A DNA stretch of 8,817 nucleotides from Geodermatophilaceae bacterium (GCA_013812385.1 JACCTM010000095.1:1-8817); one strand, 5' to 3'. Positions 1 to 6,760 are shown, counted from the stretch's first letter. The notes: generated from the sequence alone by a model not told the origin. Numbers and translations: made by a program.

Positions 1-224
1 CGGACTCACAGCAGCAGCTTAGGGGGCGCGTGCTGACGGCACGATTCGTTCGCTGTAAGCGCGCGGCGCACATCGTTGTGCCCATCTAGCATGTCGCGGG
101 GTCGCACAACCCGGCCGAGCCAGAGCATCTCGTCACGCGAAAAACCCGGCCACGTGTGCTTGAAAGTTTGTGGCGGGGATCGTCCTGAGGTCGTCTGCGG
201 AGCTGGGACACGAGGCGGCTGCCG
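1..224. other. Window edge, no confident gene
   Basis: This stretch lies beyond the 3' end of the ABC operon. Apart from a terminator-like hairpin at 140-178 I see no gene I can support. A minus-strand open frame of about 40 codons (ATG at 126-128, TGA at 6-8) exists, but it has no good ribosome binding site, weaker third-position GC than the neighbouring genes and no recognisable family. It also begins just past the putative terminator. Confidence 0.4.
140..178 (-). terminator. Putative rho-independent terminator of the ABC operon
   Basis: Read on the minus strand, CCCCGCCAC (178-170) can pair with GTGGCCGGG (153-145) at 8 of 9 positions. The loop is 16 nt and is followed directly by TTTTT (144-140). 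The stem begins 46 nt after the stop codon of the last permease gene, the expected place for an intrinsic terminator. The loop is long and there is one internal mismatch, so it is plausible rather than certain. Confidence 0.5.
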
Positions 225-1001
225 TCATGCCACCGTCGCCGTGGCACCGACCTGCTGCTGCTGGTAGTGCGTGGCTCGTCGGATCAGCGCGCTGAGACCG
301 AGATTGATGACCGCGGCCCCCATGAAGACGAGCAGCAACAGCGCGTACATCTCGGAGATCTGCAGCCGCGAGTAGTACTCGATCGACCGGAATCCGAGCC
401 CGACGTTGGCGACCTTCGTCTCCGCCAGCAGGGATGCGGTGATGGCGACTCCCAGGCCGAGCCGTACCCCACCCAGGACCGGACCCAGCACGGAGGGTGC
501 ATAGACGAACCGATACATCTGAGTCTGGCTCGCTCCGAGGGCCTTCGCGGCCTTCACGTGGATCGGCTTGACCTCGCGGAGCGCCAGAGCCGTGGCGACC
601 GCGATGGGAAACGCGGCGCTGATGGCCGCGATGCCGACCTTCGACTCCACCCCGGTGCCCAGGAAGAGGATGAGGATCGGGAAGAGGACGATCTTCGGCA
701 CCGCGCCGGTGTAGTAGACCAACGGGTCGAGCAGCTTGTAGAGGTAGGCAGTGGAACCCATCACGGCGCCGATGACGAAGCCGATCAGCGCGCCGATGGC
801 GGCCCCCACGAAGACCTCGTAAAGAGACGCGTAGACGTCCAGCCAAAAGCTGGGCCGGCCGGCTACGGTGGCGATGTTGCCGAAGACCTCGGTCGCCGGC
901 GGCAGCACCGTGTCCAGTACGAGCCCGGTGCGGGCGGCGACCTCCCAGACCCCGAGGAAGAGCAGCACCGCTCCCAGGCGCAGGGCCCAGACCCATTTCA
1001 T
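225..1001 (-). CDS. ABC transporter permease (SsuC/TauC/NrtB type), second permease
   Basis: This 258-residue integral membrane protein is one half of the import channel of the ABC system. It is of the BPD_transp_1 type found in nitrate, sulfonate, taurine and pyrimidine-precursor importers. An N-terminal membrane segment lies at about residues 8-22, followed by several hydrophobic segments between about 60 and 240. The cytoplasmic EAA-like loop that docks on the ATPase is visible as KAAKALGASQTQMYRF near residues 150-165. Its length is normal for the family. The ATG overlaps the stop of the upstream permease in an ATGA arrangement (998-1001). The preceding GAGAGG is a weak and distant ribosome binding site, so translation is probably coupled. 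It is the last gene of the operon, with a terminator-like hairpin about 46 nt downstream. The family is clear; the substrate is unknown. Confidence 0.9.
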   Translation of the reverse strand: MKWVWALRLGAVLLFLGVWEVAARTGLVLDTVLPPATEVFGNIATVAGRPSFWLDVYASLYEVFVGAAIGALIGFVIGAVMGSTAYLYKLLDPLVYYTGAVPKIVLFPILILFLGTGVESKVGIAAISAAFPIAVATALALREVKPIHVKAAKALGASQTQMYRFVYAPSVLGPVLGGVRLGLGVAITASLLAETKVANVGLGFRSIEYYSRLQISEMYALLLLVFMGAAVINLGLSALIRRATHYQQQQVGATATVA

Positions 1002-1822
1002 CGCTGCGCCAGCCTCTCGAGTTGGTTGATCAGCCAGATGAACGCTGCGGAGATCACCACGATGAGCCCCACCGAGACATAGAGGTCGGTGGCGCGGAAG
1101 AGCAGCGCCGACTCCGCTACGAGCCGGCCCAGCCCCCCGATCTGCAGGATGTACTCCATCGCCACCACGACAATCAGCACATAAGTGAGCGCGATCCGTA
1201 GCCCGGTGAAGATCGTCGGGGCAGCCGCGGGCAGCATGATGTGGCGGAACAGGTTCCAGGACGACATGCTGAGGCTGCGTCCGACATTGAGCAGCGTGCG
1301 GTTCACGGCGCTGAGCGCCTGCTTGGTAAAGAGGATAGTTGGTAGCACCGCGAACAGCGCGGCGAGGGCGATGATCGCCGCCGAGTTGCGCCCGAAGATC
1401 ACGAGGAAGATCGGGTACAGCAGCACGATCGGGGAGGAGAAGAGGGCCGCGACGAGGGGCTCGTAGGCGTCTCCGAGCGGACGGATCCTCCAGAGCACGA
1501 AACCGAGCAGCACGCCGGCGATCCCTGCGATGGCGAAGGCCAGGAGGACCGCGCCCAGCGTGATGGCGACCATGCCCAGGAAGTCCCCGTCGGTGACGCT
1601 GGACGCCATTCCGGCGAGGACGGACGAGGGCTCGGGCACGAAGAACGGATTGAGGATCTCGGTTCTGACCGCGACCTCGACCAGAGCCAGGAAGATCGCG
1701 ATCATCACGATGCGTACGATCCACATCGGCACCTCCGCGCCACGGCGTCGTTTCGGCCCGGCCTCCGGGGGTGGAAGGGACTGGGTCGCCGTGTCGACGC
1801 TCGACGGTCGTGACGGGCTCAT
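998..1822 (-). CDS. ABC transporter permease (SsuC/TauC/NrtB type), first permease
   Basis: This 274-residue membrane protein is the partner channel subunit, distinct in sequence from the next permease, so the importer probably uses a heterodimeric channel. A basic, proline-rich cytoplasmic N-terminus (residues 1-32, with KRRR near 24) precedes the first membrane segment at about 33-50. More hydrophobic segments follow, with a degenerate EAA loop NVGRSLSMSSWNLFRHIMLP at about 179-198. The start chosen is ATG 1820-1822, which has GAGGA seven nt upstream inside the end of the binding-protein gene and leaves only 2 nt between the two genes. An internal ATG (Met33, 1724-1726) also has an excellent GGAGGT site, so a shorter form of 242 residues is a real alternative. 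Confidence 0.88.
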   Translation of the reverse strand: MSPSRPSSVDTATQSLPPPEAGPKRRRGAEVPMWIVRIVMIAIFLALVEVAVRTEILNPFFVPEPSSVLAGMASSVTDGDFLGMVAITLGAVLLAFAIAGIAGVLLGFVLWRIRPLGDAYEPLVAALFSSPIVLLYPIFLVIFGRNSAAIIALAALFAVLPTILFTKQALSAVNRTLLNVGRSLSMSSWNLFRHIMLPAAAPTIFTGLRIALTYVLIVVVAMEYILQIGGLGRLVAESALLFRATDLYVSVGLIVVISAAFIWLINQLERLAQR

Positions 1823-1824
1823 GG

Positions 1825-2832
1825 TCAGTCCTCGGGGAGGTAGCTGAGGTCGAAGAGCTCGCTCACCTGCTCGTCGGTCAGCGGCTCTTCGGCGAAGCCG
1901 AATTCCACGGCGTCCGCGATGAGCACGTCCTGGCCGTCGAGCGGCGCGATCCGAAGTTCCTCCCGCTCGTAGTAGTCGAACGTCGTGAGCAGGACCTCTT
2001 CGGTGAGCTCGAGATCGGCGGATTCCTGCCAGATCTTCACGGCCTCCTCCGGGTTGTCGAAGATCCAGTCCCAGGACTGCTGCTGGACCTCGAGGAAGGT
2101 TCGGGCCGCGTCCGGGTCTTCCTCCAGGAAAGAAATGTTGGCGATGTTGACGCGCATGGCGACGTCGGCGTAGTCACCGATCTCAGCACCGTCCGCGACG
2201 AGGACGAGTTCGCCGTTCGCCACCTCCTCCAGGAAGAACGGCGGCTGGGTCCAGCCGGCGTCGATCTGCCCGGTCTGCACGGCCGTCAGGTTGTCGGGTG
2301 GTCCGCCGATAGCCTCGGCCTGGATCGGCGGCAGTCCTTCCGACTCGAGGAGCTCGCTGAGCGCGAGGACGCCGATGTGGCTGGACGACCCAGTGGCGCT
2401 GTAGCCCATGCGTCGGCCCGCGAGATCGCTGCGATCGGTGAGACCGCTCTCGGGCAACGCGAACCATTGCAGGTCCAGGCCCGTCGTGGATGCAGAGACG
2501 ATCTTGATAGGGGCGCCCTCGACGTAGGCACCGATGGCCGCGGCGCCACTGGTCTCGGTGCCGATGTCGGCACTGCCGGACACCACTGCCTGCACGGTCT
2601 CGGCACCGCCGCCGGTGAACGTGGCCTCCACCTGGAGTCCGGCGTCCTCGTAGAAGCCCTGATCGGTCGCGACGTAGTACGGCAGCCCGGTCGTAAAGAT
2701 GGTCGGGTTGGAGAAGGCGATGTTGACCTGCGTTAGCCCTTCCTCTTCGGACCCTGAACTTCCAGGTGGTGAGCAGGCTGCCACCGTCAGGGAGGTCGCC
2801 AGGGCCGTCATGGTCGTCAGGGTTTTACGCAT
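1825..2832 (-). CDS. ABC transporter substrate-binding lipoprotein (NMT1/THI5-like, SsuA/TauA type)
   Basis: This 335-residue extracytoplasmic solute receptor would deliver ligand to the permease pair. A short lipoprotein signal peptide ends in a lipobox (LTVAAC, Cys20), followed by a Ser/Gly/Glu-rich linker. The mature domain starts with VNIAFSNPT and shows hallmarks of the NMT1/SsuA fold: PYYVATDQGFYEDAGL at about 51-66, the GGGAETVQAVVSGSADIG segment at about 74-91, and GYSATGSSSHIG at about 143-154, where ligand-contacting loops lie in this family. The ATG has a strong GAGGAG site seven nt upstream and overlaps the end of the ATPase gene by 8 bp. It lies second in the operon, after the ATPase. 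The ligand could be a sulfonate, pyrimidine, aromatic acid or other small organic compound, and the sequence does not decide this. Confidence 0.92.
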   Translation of the reverse strand: MRKTLTTMTALATSLTVAACSPPGSSGSEEEGLTQVNIAFSNPTIFTTGLPYYVATDQGFYEDAGLQVEATFTGGGAETVQAVVSGSADIGTETSGAAAIGAYVEGAPIKIVSASTTGLDLQWFALPESGLTDRSDLAGRRMGYSATGSSSHIGVLALSELLESEGLPPIQAEAIGGPPDNLTAVQTGQIDAGWTQPPFFLEEVANGELVLVADGAEIGDYADVAMRVNIANISFLEEDPDAARTFLEVQQQSWDWIFDNPEEAVKIWQESADLELTEEVLLTTFDYYEREELRIAPLDGQDVLIADAVEFGFAEEPLTDEQVSELFDLSYLPED

Positions 2833-3703
2833 GCGCCGTCTCCTCGTGGTTCGTCTGGTCCTGCTTCTGTTCCTGGGCGAACGCCTTCAGGGATTCCTCG
2901 CGGAGGACCGACCAGACCTTTCCGACCAGGACGGCGAACTCATCCGTGGCAAGAAGGGTCGAATCGCGCTCCGCGGGCAGGTCGATGTTGACCACCGCTT
3001 TCATGCGGCCCGGCCGCGCACTGAGGACCACCACACGGTTCGACAGGAGGATGGCCTCCTGGATGTTGTGCGTGATCAGCAGAACCGTCTGGTCGAGGGC
3101 GCGCTGGATGCGCAGCAGCTCCTCGCCGAGGATGATCCGGGTCTGCTCGTCGAGGGCGCCGAAGGGCTCGTCCAGCAGCAGGATGGACGGCTCCATGACC
3201 AACGTCCTGGCGATCGCCACGCGCTGCTTCATGCCGCCGGACAGGTGATGGGGGTAGCTGCGGACGAAGTCCTCGAGTCCGACGAGGCTGAGCATGTCCA
3301 GAGCCCGCTTACGCCGTTCCTCCTTGCCGAGGCCGCGCATCTCGAGCCCGAACTCGACGTTCTTCAGCACGTTGCGCCAGGGGAATGTCGACTCCTCCTG
3401 GAAGACGACCCCCACGTTCGGGTGGGGACCAGTGATCGTGTCACCCCGGACGGTGATTCGACCGTCGAAGCCGGTCAGTAGCCCGCTGACCGTGGACAGC
3501 AACGTGGACTTGCCGCACCCCGACGGGCCGACGACCGAGACGAACTCGCCCTTACCCACATTGAGATTGATGTGCTCGAGGGCGGTGACACCTCGTGAGG
3601 CGCCGTCGGTGGACGGGTAGGTGACGCTCAGGTCCTCGATTGTGAAGAGGTTGTCCTCTCCGGAGACGGCCCGGCCCGCCGGCGCATCGGTTGTGGTTGC
3701 CAA
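2825..3703 (-). CDS. ABC transporter ATP-binding protein (SsuB/TauB/NrtD type)
   Basis: This 292-residue cytoplasmic ATPase powers the importer. All nucleotide-binding motifs are intact: Walker A GPSGCGKST (59-67), Q-loop Gln102, signature LSGGMKQR (154-161), Walker B ILLLDEPF (174-181) and H-loop His212. A short C-terminal extension rich in Gln and charged residues follows the core. The start is taken as TTG (3701-3703) because GGAAGGAAG (3715-3707) sits at ideal spacing and the resulting length fits the family. The same frame stays open upstream to an ATG at 3905-3907 that would add 68 residues. That ATG has no ribosome binding site and the extension has low-complexity, non-family sequence overlapping the promoter, so I reject it. 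This is the first gene of the operon; its stop codon lies inside the start of the binding-protein gene. Confidence 0.93.
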   Translation of the reverse strand: MATTTDAPAGRAVSGEDNLFTIEDLSVTYPSTDGASRGVTALEHINLNVGKGEFVSVVGPSGCGKSTLLSTVSGLLTGFDGRITVRGDTITGPHPNVGVVFQEESTFPWRNVLKNVEFGLEMRGLGKEERRKRALDMLSLVGLEDFVRSYPHHLSGGMKQRVAIARTLVMEPSILLLDEPFGALDEQTRIILGEELLRIQRALDQTVLLITHNIQEAILLSNRVVVLSARPGRMKAVVNIDLPAERDSTLLATDEFAVLVGKVWSVLREESLKAFAQEQKQDQTNHEETAHA

Positions 3704-3706
3704 GTG

Positions 3707-3715
3707 CTTCCTTCC
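3707..3715 (-). promoter_or_regulatory. Ribosome binding site that fixes the TTG start of the ATPase
   Basis: The minus-strand sequence GGAAGGAAG is followed by CAC and then TTG. The AAGGA core stands about 5 nt before the start codon. No ATG or GTG in this frame nearby has a comparable site, so this element decides the start. Confidence 0.6.
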
Positions 3716-3721
3716 GCATCG

Positions 3722-3740
3722 ATCGCGAGGTGTCCGCGAT
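3722..3740. promoter_or_regulatory. Perfect inverted repeat just upstream of the ATPase ribosome binding site
   Basis: ATCGCG (3722-3727) and CGCGAT (3735-3740) form a perfect 6-bp inverted repeat around a 7-nt spacer. It sits in the transcribed leader, 7 bp from the ribosome binding site. It could be an mRNA hairpin affecting translation or a protein-binding site. In a GC-rich genome a 6-bp repeat may also arise by chance. Confidence 0.3.
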
Positions 3741-3844
3741 GCCGTCGGTGGCGTTCCGGTGATTTCGGTTCGAGAGGGTACATAGGGCCTCGTCGGAGGG
3801 GCGCCGGTCGTCGCAACAGTGGAATTAATCGTCAGCGTTTCTCC

Positions 3845-3869
3845 GCTGTGCAGACAGCTTCTCTGCTGT
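3845..3869. promoter_or_regulatory. Candidate operator: clustered GCTGT/ACAGC half-sites
   Basis: Three half-sites alternate in orientation: GCTGT (3845-3849), ACAGC (3854-3858) and GCTGT (3865-3869), giving overlapping inverted repeats with 4-nt and 6-nt spacers. They lie immediately downstream of the predicted -10 of the transporter promoter, over the expected transcription start, the classic place for a repressor. The neighbouring MarR sequences make a MarR-type repressor a natural candidate, but which protein binds is inference. Confidence 0.4.
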
Positions 3870-3871
3870 AG

Positions 3872-3900
3872 ATCCTGTCGGCAATCTAAAGGTGTGTCAA
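3872..3900 (-). promoter_or_regulatory. Predicted housekeeping-sigma promoter of the ABC operon
   Basis: On the minus strand a perfect -35 TTGACA (3900-3895) is followed after 17 nt by CAGGAT (3877-3872), close to the TAGGAT type of -10 common in actinobacteria. Transcription would begin near 3865, giving a leader of about 160 nt before the TTG start. I find no recognisable riboswitch (TPP, FMN) in that leader. Confidence 0.5.
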
Positions 3901-3907
3901 GCGTCAT

Positions 3908-3936
3908 CGGGGACTCGGGTGGCCGGATGGTCCCCG
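3908..3936. promoter_or_regulatory. Perfect 7-bp inverted repeat upstream of the transporter promoter
   Basis: CGGGGAC (3908-3914) and GTCCCCG (3930-3936) are perfect reverse complements with a 15-nt spacer, ending 8 bp before the -35 hexamer of the ABC operon. It also lies about 50 nt past the stop of the MarR remnant, so it could be a hairpin ending that transcript, but no T-tract follows. A nearby GCCCG-N5-CGGGC (3956-3970) is a second GC stem without a T-tract. Confidence 0.3.
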
Positions 3937-3987
3937 TCACCAGCGCAGACGACTCGCCCGGGGGGCGGGCAGGCGGGCCCGGAGATG

Positions 3988-4524
3988 TCAGGTGAGCGGC
4001 GTGCCGTCCGCCGTGACGAGGCCCGCGACGACAGCCGACAAGCGGGCGAACCGTGTCCGTTGGACGGGCGTCAACGTAGAGACGAGTGTGTCCTGGACCT
4101 CGTTCACCGCCGGCGTGTGAGCGAACATGAGAGCCCGAGCACTGTCGGTGAGCCGGATCAGTAGCCCACGCCGGTCGAGGGGATCGGGCGTCCGGTGCAG
4201 CGCGCCGCGCTCGGTCAGCCGCCGCAGGACTCATACTGCGGTGGTCTCCTCGACCGAGGCGCGTCGGGCCAGGGTCCCCAGATCGAGCGGCTCGTCGTGG
4301 TGCAGGACGTCCATGAGCGCGTACTGACCTGGGGTGACGTCTGCTCCCACGAGGCGCTCCCAGAGTCGGGCGTGCACCTGCCGGGCTCGGCGGAGAGCGA
4401 AGCCCGAATGGTCGAGGGATGCACGCACGCTGGGGTTCAACTCGCTTGCCTGGTCCTCCTCGACCACCGCCGGCGCCCATTCATGTCCACCCGCGTCGGC
4501 AACGTTGGCCCACAGGGTGACCAC
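3988..4524 (-). pseudogene. MarR-family regulator, second domain, interrupted by in-frame TGA
   Basis: The reading frame from GTG (4522-4524) encodes a MarR-type winged helix: a dimerisation helix (LRRARQVHARLWERL), then VTPGQYALMDVL, LGTLARRASVEETTAV, a TGA at 4231-4233, and in the same frame VLRRLTERGALHRTPDPLDRRGLLIRLTDSA, ending at TGA 3988-3990. The break falls in the DNA-recognition helix, and the wing with its DPxDRR motif lies after it. One C-to-T change (CGA Arg to TGA) would explain it, because the frame is otherwise unbroken. The first translated part alone could not bind DNA in the normal way. Its N-terminus (VTLWANVADAGG) looks like the C-terminal helix of the preceding MarR domain, so this was probably the second half of a tandem protein. 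Confidence 0.75.
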
Positions 4525-4958
4525 CTCTTACGCTTCCCGCTGCGTCTAGCGGTGCGAGGAGGAGTTCGTCGACCACCGTCATCAGTGGAGCGATGCACTC
4601 GACCTCGGCCACACCCTGCGGCCCGCAGGGAGAGGACCCGCCGGCGCCCGTCCCGCGGGTCGGAGTCCACTGCGACGAGGTCGCGGGCAAGCAGCGAGCG
4701 TGTCACCTCGGTCATGGTCCCCTTGTCGGCGGCGATCCGGTCCGCGACACCGATGTGGTCCAGCCCCGGCTCGATCATCACCGCGACCAGCGCTGCATAG
4801 TGCGGCGTCGTGATGTCCCCGACCGCCTGCCGCCACAGGGCCGCGCGCCGCTGCTCCGCTGCGCGGAGACCGAAGCCAGGTGCTTCCAGGACCGGCAGGG
4901 GGACGGCGCTGGTCGACGCACGATCGACGGGCTCCGAGACCTCCGCGCTACCGGCCAC
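4437..4958 (-). pseudogene. MarR-family regulator, first domain, frameshifted
   Basis: From GTG (4956-4958), with a moderate AAGG site upstream, the frame encodes a good MarR winged helix: LRAAEQRRAALWRQ, ITTPHYAALVAVM, IGVADRIAADKGTMTEVTRSLLARDLV, then the wing DSDPRDGRRRVLSL. At about 4612 homology jumps to the next frame (VAEVECIAPLMTVVDELLLAPLDAA). Between about 4540 and 4525 it jumps again to the frame of the second domain (VVTLWANVADAGG). As read, the unshifted frame ends in nonsense at 4437. An earlier TTG start at 5022-5024 is open but has no ribosome binding site. It lies just after the aldehyde dehydrogenase gene on the same strand and may have been cotranscribed. Removing one base at each jump gives a single frame from 4958 to 3988 of about 322 codons plus stop, apart from the TGA. 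Confidence 0.7.
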
Positions 4959-5040
4959 CCGCCCACCTTGCCATTGCCGGCCGCCCGCGCGCCGGACGGA
5001 TGTCGAGGATCCAGAGCTGGTCAAGAAAGAACGGAGACGG

Positions 5041-6507
5041 TCACTCCAGGACGACGGTGACCGCTTTCGTCTCGGTGTAGGAGAGCAGTTCGTCGACCGA
5101 CTCCTCCCTGCCGACTCCGGAGGACTTGACCCCGCCGAAGGGCAGACCCCAGTAGTGACGCGAGCTGCCGTTGACCCAGACGTACCCGGCCTGCAGCCTC
5201 GCCGCCATCCGGTGCGCCCGCGTCACGTCGCTCGTCCAGACCCCGGCCGTGAGCCCGTACTCGCTCCGGTTGGCGATGGCCACTGCCTCGTCTTCGTCCG
5301 TGAAGGTGATCACCGAGAGCACGGGCCCGAAGATCTCCTCGACGGCGGCGGGATTGTCCGGCGCCATCGGCCCGAGGACGGTGGGCGCGACGTACCACCC
5401 CGCGACACCGACACCCCGGGGCCGCCCCCCGCCCACCAGCACCTCTGCGCCTGCCGCCGTCGCCGCAGCGATCGCGGACAACGACTTGTCGTACTGCTTG
5501 CGGTCGATCACCGGACCCATCTGCGTGCCCTCGGCCAACGGATGCCCGACCTTGATCGCGCGAACCTGCTCCACCACGGCGCCGAGCACCTCGTCGGCGA
5601 TGGACTCGTGCAGCAACAACCGACTGGTGGACCCGCACGACTGACCGGCCGTGACGGTGAAGTTCATCCCGAACACAGCGCTGTCGGCCGCTCGCGCCAG
5701 ATCAGCATCGGGCATCACCACCAGCGCGTTCTTGCCGCCGAGTTCGAGGGAGACGTGCTTGACCCCGTGCTCTGCCGCCTGCCGCTGGATCAGCCGTCCA
5801 GTGTCCGGCGCCCCGATGAAGCCGATGCGGCGAACCAGCGGGTGGGCGACCAGCGCCTGACCGCTGACTGCTCCGCGACCGCTGATCACCGCGCAAAGGT
5901 CCGGCCCGAAGACCTCGGCGGCGAGTTCGCCCATCCTGAGGGACGACAACGGCGTCTGGTCCGGCGCCTTCAGGACGACGGCATTGCCGGCTACCAGCGG
6001 AGCTGCCACCTTGCCGGCGGCGAAGAAGATGGGGTGGTTGAAAGGCACGATCCGGCCGACGACGCCGAAGGGCTCCTGGACGGAGTAGTGCAGGTTGCCC
6101 GACAACGGATAGGTCGCGCCCCCGAGGTCGAGCGCATGGTCGGCCATGATGTCCAGCAACGTGGCAGCGGCACCGACGTCGGCCTGCATCGCGGCCAGCG
6201 GGAAGCCGGCGTCGAGCGCGTCGATCGTGGCCAGTTCGTCGGCGTGCAAACGCAGCAGCGCGGCGAACTCGCGGACCTTGGCGGCCCTCGCCCTAGGTGG
6301 CAGCGCTCCCCAATCCCGCTGCGCCTCGGCCGCTGCCTGGACGACCCGGTCCACCTCCTCGGCCGAGCAGTCCGGTGCATAAGCGAGGCGGCGCCCCGTC
6401 GTCGGATCCTCGACGTGGTACCGAGCGGCGATGGGCATCGACCGCCCACCCAGCTGGATCTCGAAGGTGCGGTCGAGAACTGCGTGTGCAGTGTCGAGCA
6501 ATGTCAT
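5041..6507 (-). CDS. NAD(P)-dependent aldehyde dehydrogenase
   Basis: This 488-residue soluble enzyme would oxidise an aldehyde to its carboxylic acid. It has normal full length for the ALDH superfamily and intact active-site residues: Asn157 in PFNHP (oxyanion hole), Lys180 in VLKAPDQTP (cofactor binding), Glu255 in ELGGKN (general base), Cys291 in AGQSC (nucleophile) and Glu391 in EEIFGPV (nicotinamide ribose). The C-terminal PFGGVKSSGVGRE motif (456-468) is also present. The ATG at 6505-6507 has AGGAG about 10 nt upstream, slightly far. It is transcribed away from the ThDP enzyme gene across a shared 318-bp intergenic region, suggesting co-regulation, and MarR remnants follow on the same strand. 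Substrate is not evident; a betaine-aldehyde, benzaldehyde or succinate-semialdehyde type enzyme is possible. Confidence 0.93.
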   Translation of the reverse strand: MTLLDTAHAVLDRTFEIQLGGRSMPIAARYHVEDPTTGRRLAYAPDCSAEEVDRVVQAAAEAQRDWGALPPRARAAKVREFAALLRLHADELATIDALDAGFPLAAMQADVGAAATLLDIMADHALDLGGATYPLSGNLHYSVQEPFGVVGRIVPFNHPIFFAAGKVAAPLVAGNAVVLKAPDQTPLSSLRMGELAAEVFGPDLCAVISGRGAVSGQALVAHPLVRRIGFIGAPDTGRLIQRQAAEHGVKHVSLELGGKNALVVMPDADLARAADSAVFGMNFTVTAGQSCGSTSRLLLHESIADEVLGAVVEQVRAIKVGHPLAEGTQMGPVIDRKQYDKSLSAIAAATAAGAEVLVGGGRPRGVGVAGWYVAPTVLGPMAPDNPAAVEEIFGPVLSVITFTDEDEAVAIANRSEYGLTAGVWTSDVTRAHRMAARLQAGYVWVNGSSRHYWGLPFGGVKSSGVGREESVDELLSYTETKAVTVVLE

Positions 6508-6612
6508 AAACGCTCATCTCCTGTGCCGAAGGGCGAGACACATCCGCGTGCGGTTCTCGGCTGGGACCGCGGCGTCGTCGCGCAGCCCACCCGGGCGCTT
6601 CCGGGGCCGAGT

Positions 6613-6653
6613 GCACCACTGAAGCAGACGCCATCTCCGCAGTCCAGTGGTGC
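6613..6653. repeat. Perfect 9-bp inverted repeat, GCACCACTG-N23-CAGTGGTGC
   Basis: GCACCACTG (6613-6621) and CAGTGGTGC (6645-6653) are exact reverse complements. The arms are centred 32 bp apart, about three turns of the helix, placing them on the same DNA face. The region lies 106-146 bp upstream of the aldehyde dehydrogenase start. The arms share the CACTG core with the repeat at 6781-6800, which suggests sites for one regulator. A hairpin in the dehydrogenase leader is an alternative. Confidence 0.45.
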
Positions 6654-6709
6654 TCTTCTCTGGACAGAGACGATCAGTTGGGGTACACAAGCAGTAATCA
6701 CTTCTGCAG

Positions 6710-6728
6710 CACAGAGGTAGTTTCTGTG
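6710..6728. promoter_or_regulatory. Perfect inverted repeat CACAGA-N7-TCTGTG
   Basis: CACAGA (6710-6715) and TCTGTG (6723-6728) form a perfect 6-bp inverted repeat with a 7-nt spacer near the middle of the divergent intergenic region. Size and spacing suit a dimeric winged-helix or TetR-like regulator. No binding protein can be assigned. Confidence 0.3.
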
Positions 6729-6760
6729 ACCGCCGGCTCGCAGCCACCCCCATCCGCGTC

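Noticed and set aside
1..85. Possible poly-cysteine leader peptide on the minus strand (three consecutive Cys codons near position 10-20)
   Set aside because: Cys-rich attenuator peptides exist in actinobacteria, but this frame has no clear ribosome binding site and runs off the window before a stop. The same TGCTGCTGT reads as Leu codons then a stop in another frame.
6..128. Short minus-strand ORF of 40 residues beyond the terminator
   Set aside because: It has a weak ribosome binding site, lower GC at third positions than real genes here and no recognised family. It is a same-frame continuation after the permease stop.
225..1724. Minus-strand 499-codon frame spanning both permease genes
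   Set aside because: Its first half is an Arg-rich shadow of the first permease in another frame. Only the part from ATG 999-1001 encodes the second permease, so this is not a fusion protein.
1771..2736. Plus-strand 321-codon frame opposite the substrate-binding protein
   Set aside because: It is an antisense shadow. The minus-strand frame has a lipoprotein signal and SsuA/NMT1 motifs.
3704..3907. 68-residue N-terminal extension of the ATPase from ATG 3905-3907
   Set aside because: There is no ribosome binding site, the extension overlaps the -35 and -10 elements, and its sequence is Thr/Pro/Arg-rich without family similarity. The TTG at 3703 has a strong site.
3956..3970. GCCCG-N5-CGGGC hairpin as terminator of the MarR remnant
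   Set aside because: The stem is only 5 bp in very GC-rich sequence and no T-tract follows on the minus strand.
4231..4233. Programmed readthrough or selenocysteine at the TGA in the MarR domain
   Set aside because: MarR proteins are not known selenoproteins, I see no selenocysteine insertion element after the codon, and the adjacent frameshifts point to decay or error instead.
4810..6720. Plus-strand open frame of 636 codons opposite the aldehyde dehydrogenase
   Set aside because: The translation is low-complexity and Arg/Gly/Pro-rich with no family features. It is the antisense shadow of a GC-rich gene whose minus-strand product has every ALDH active-site residue.
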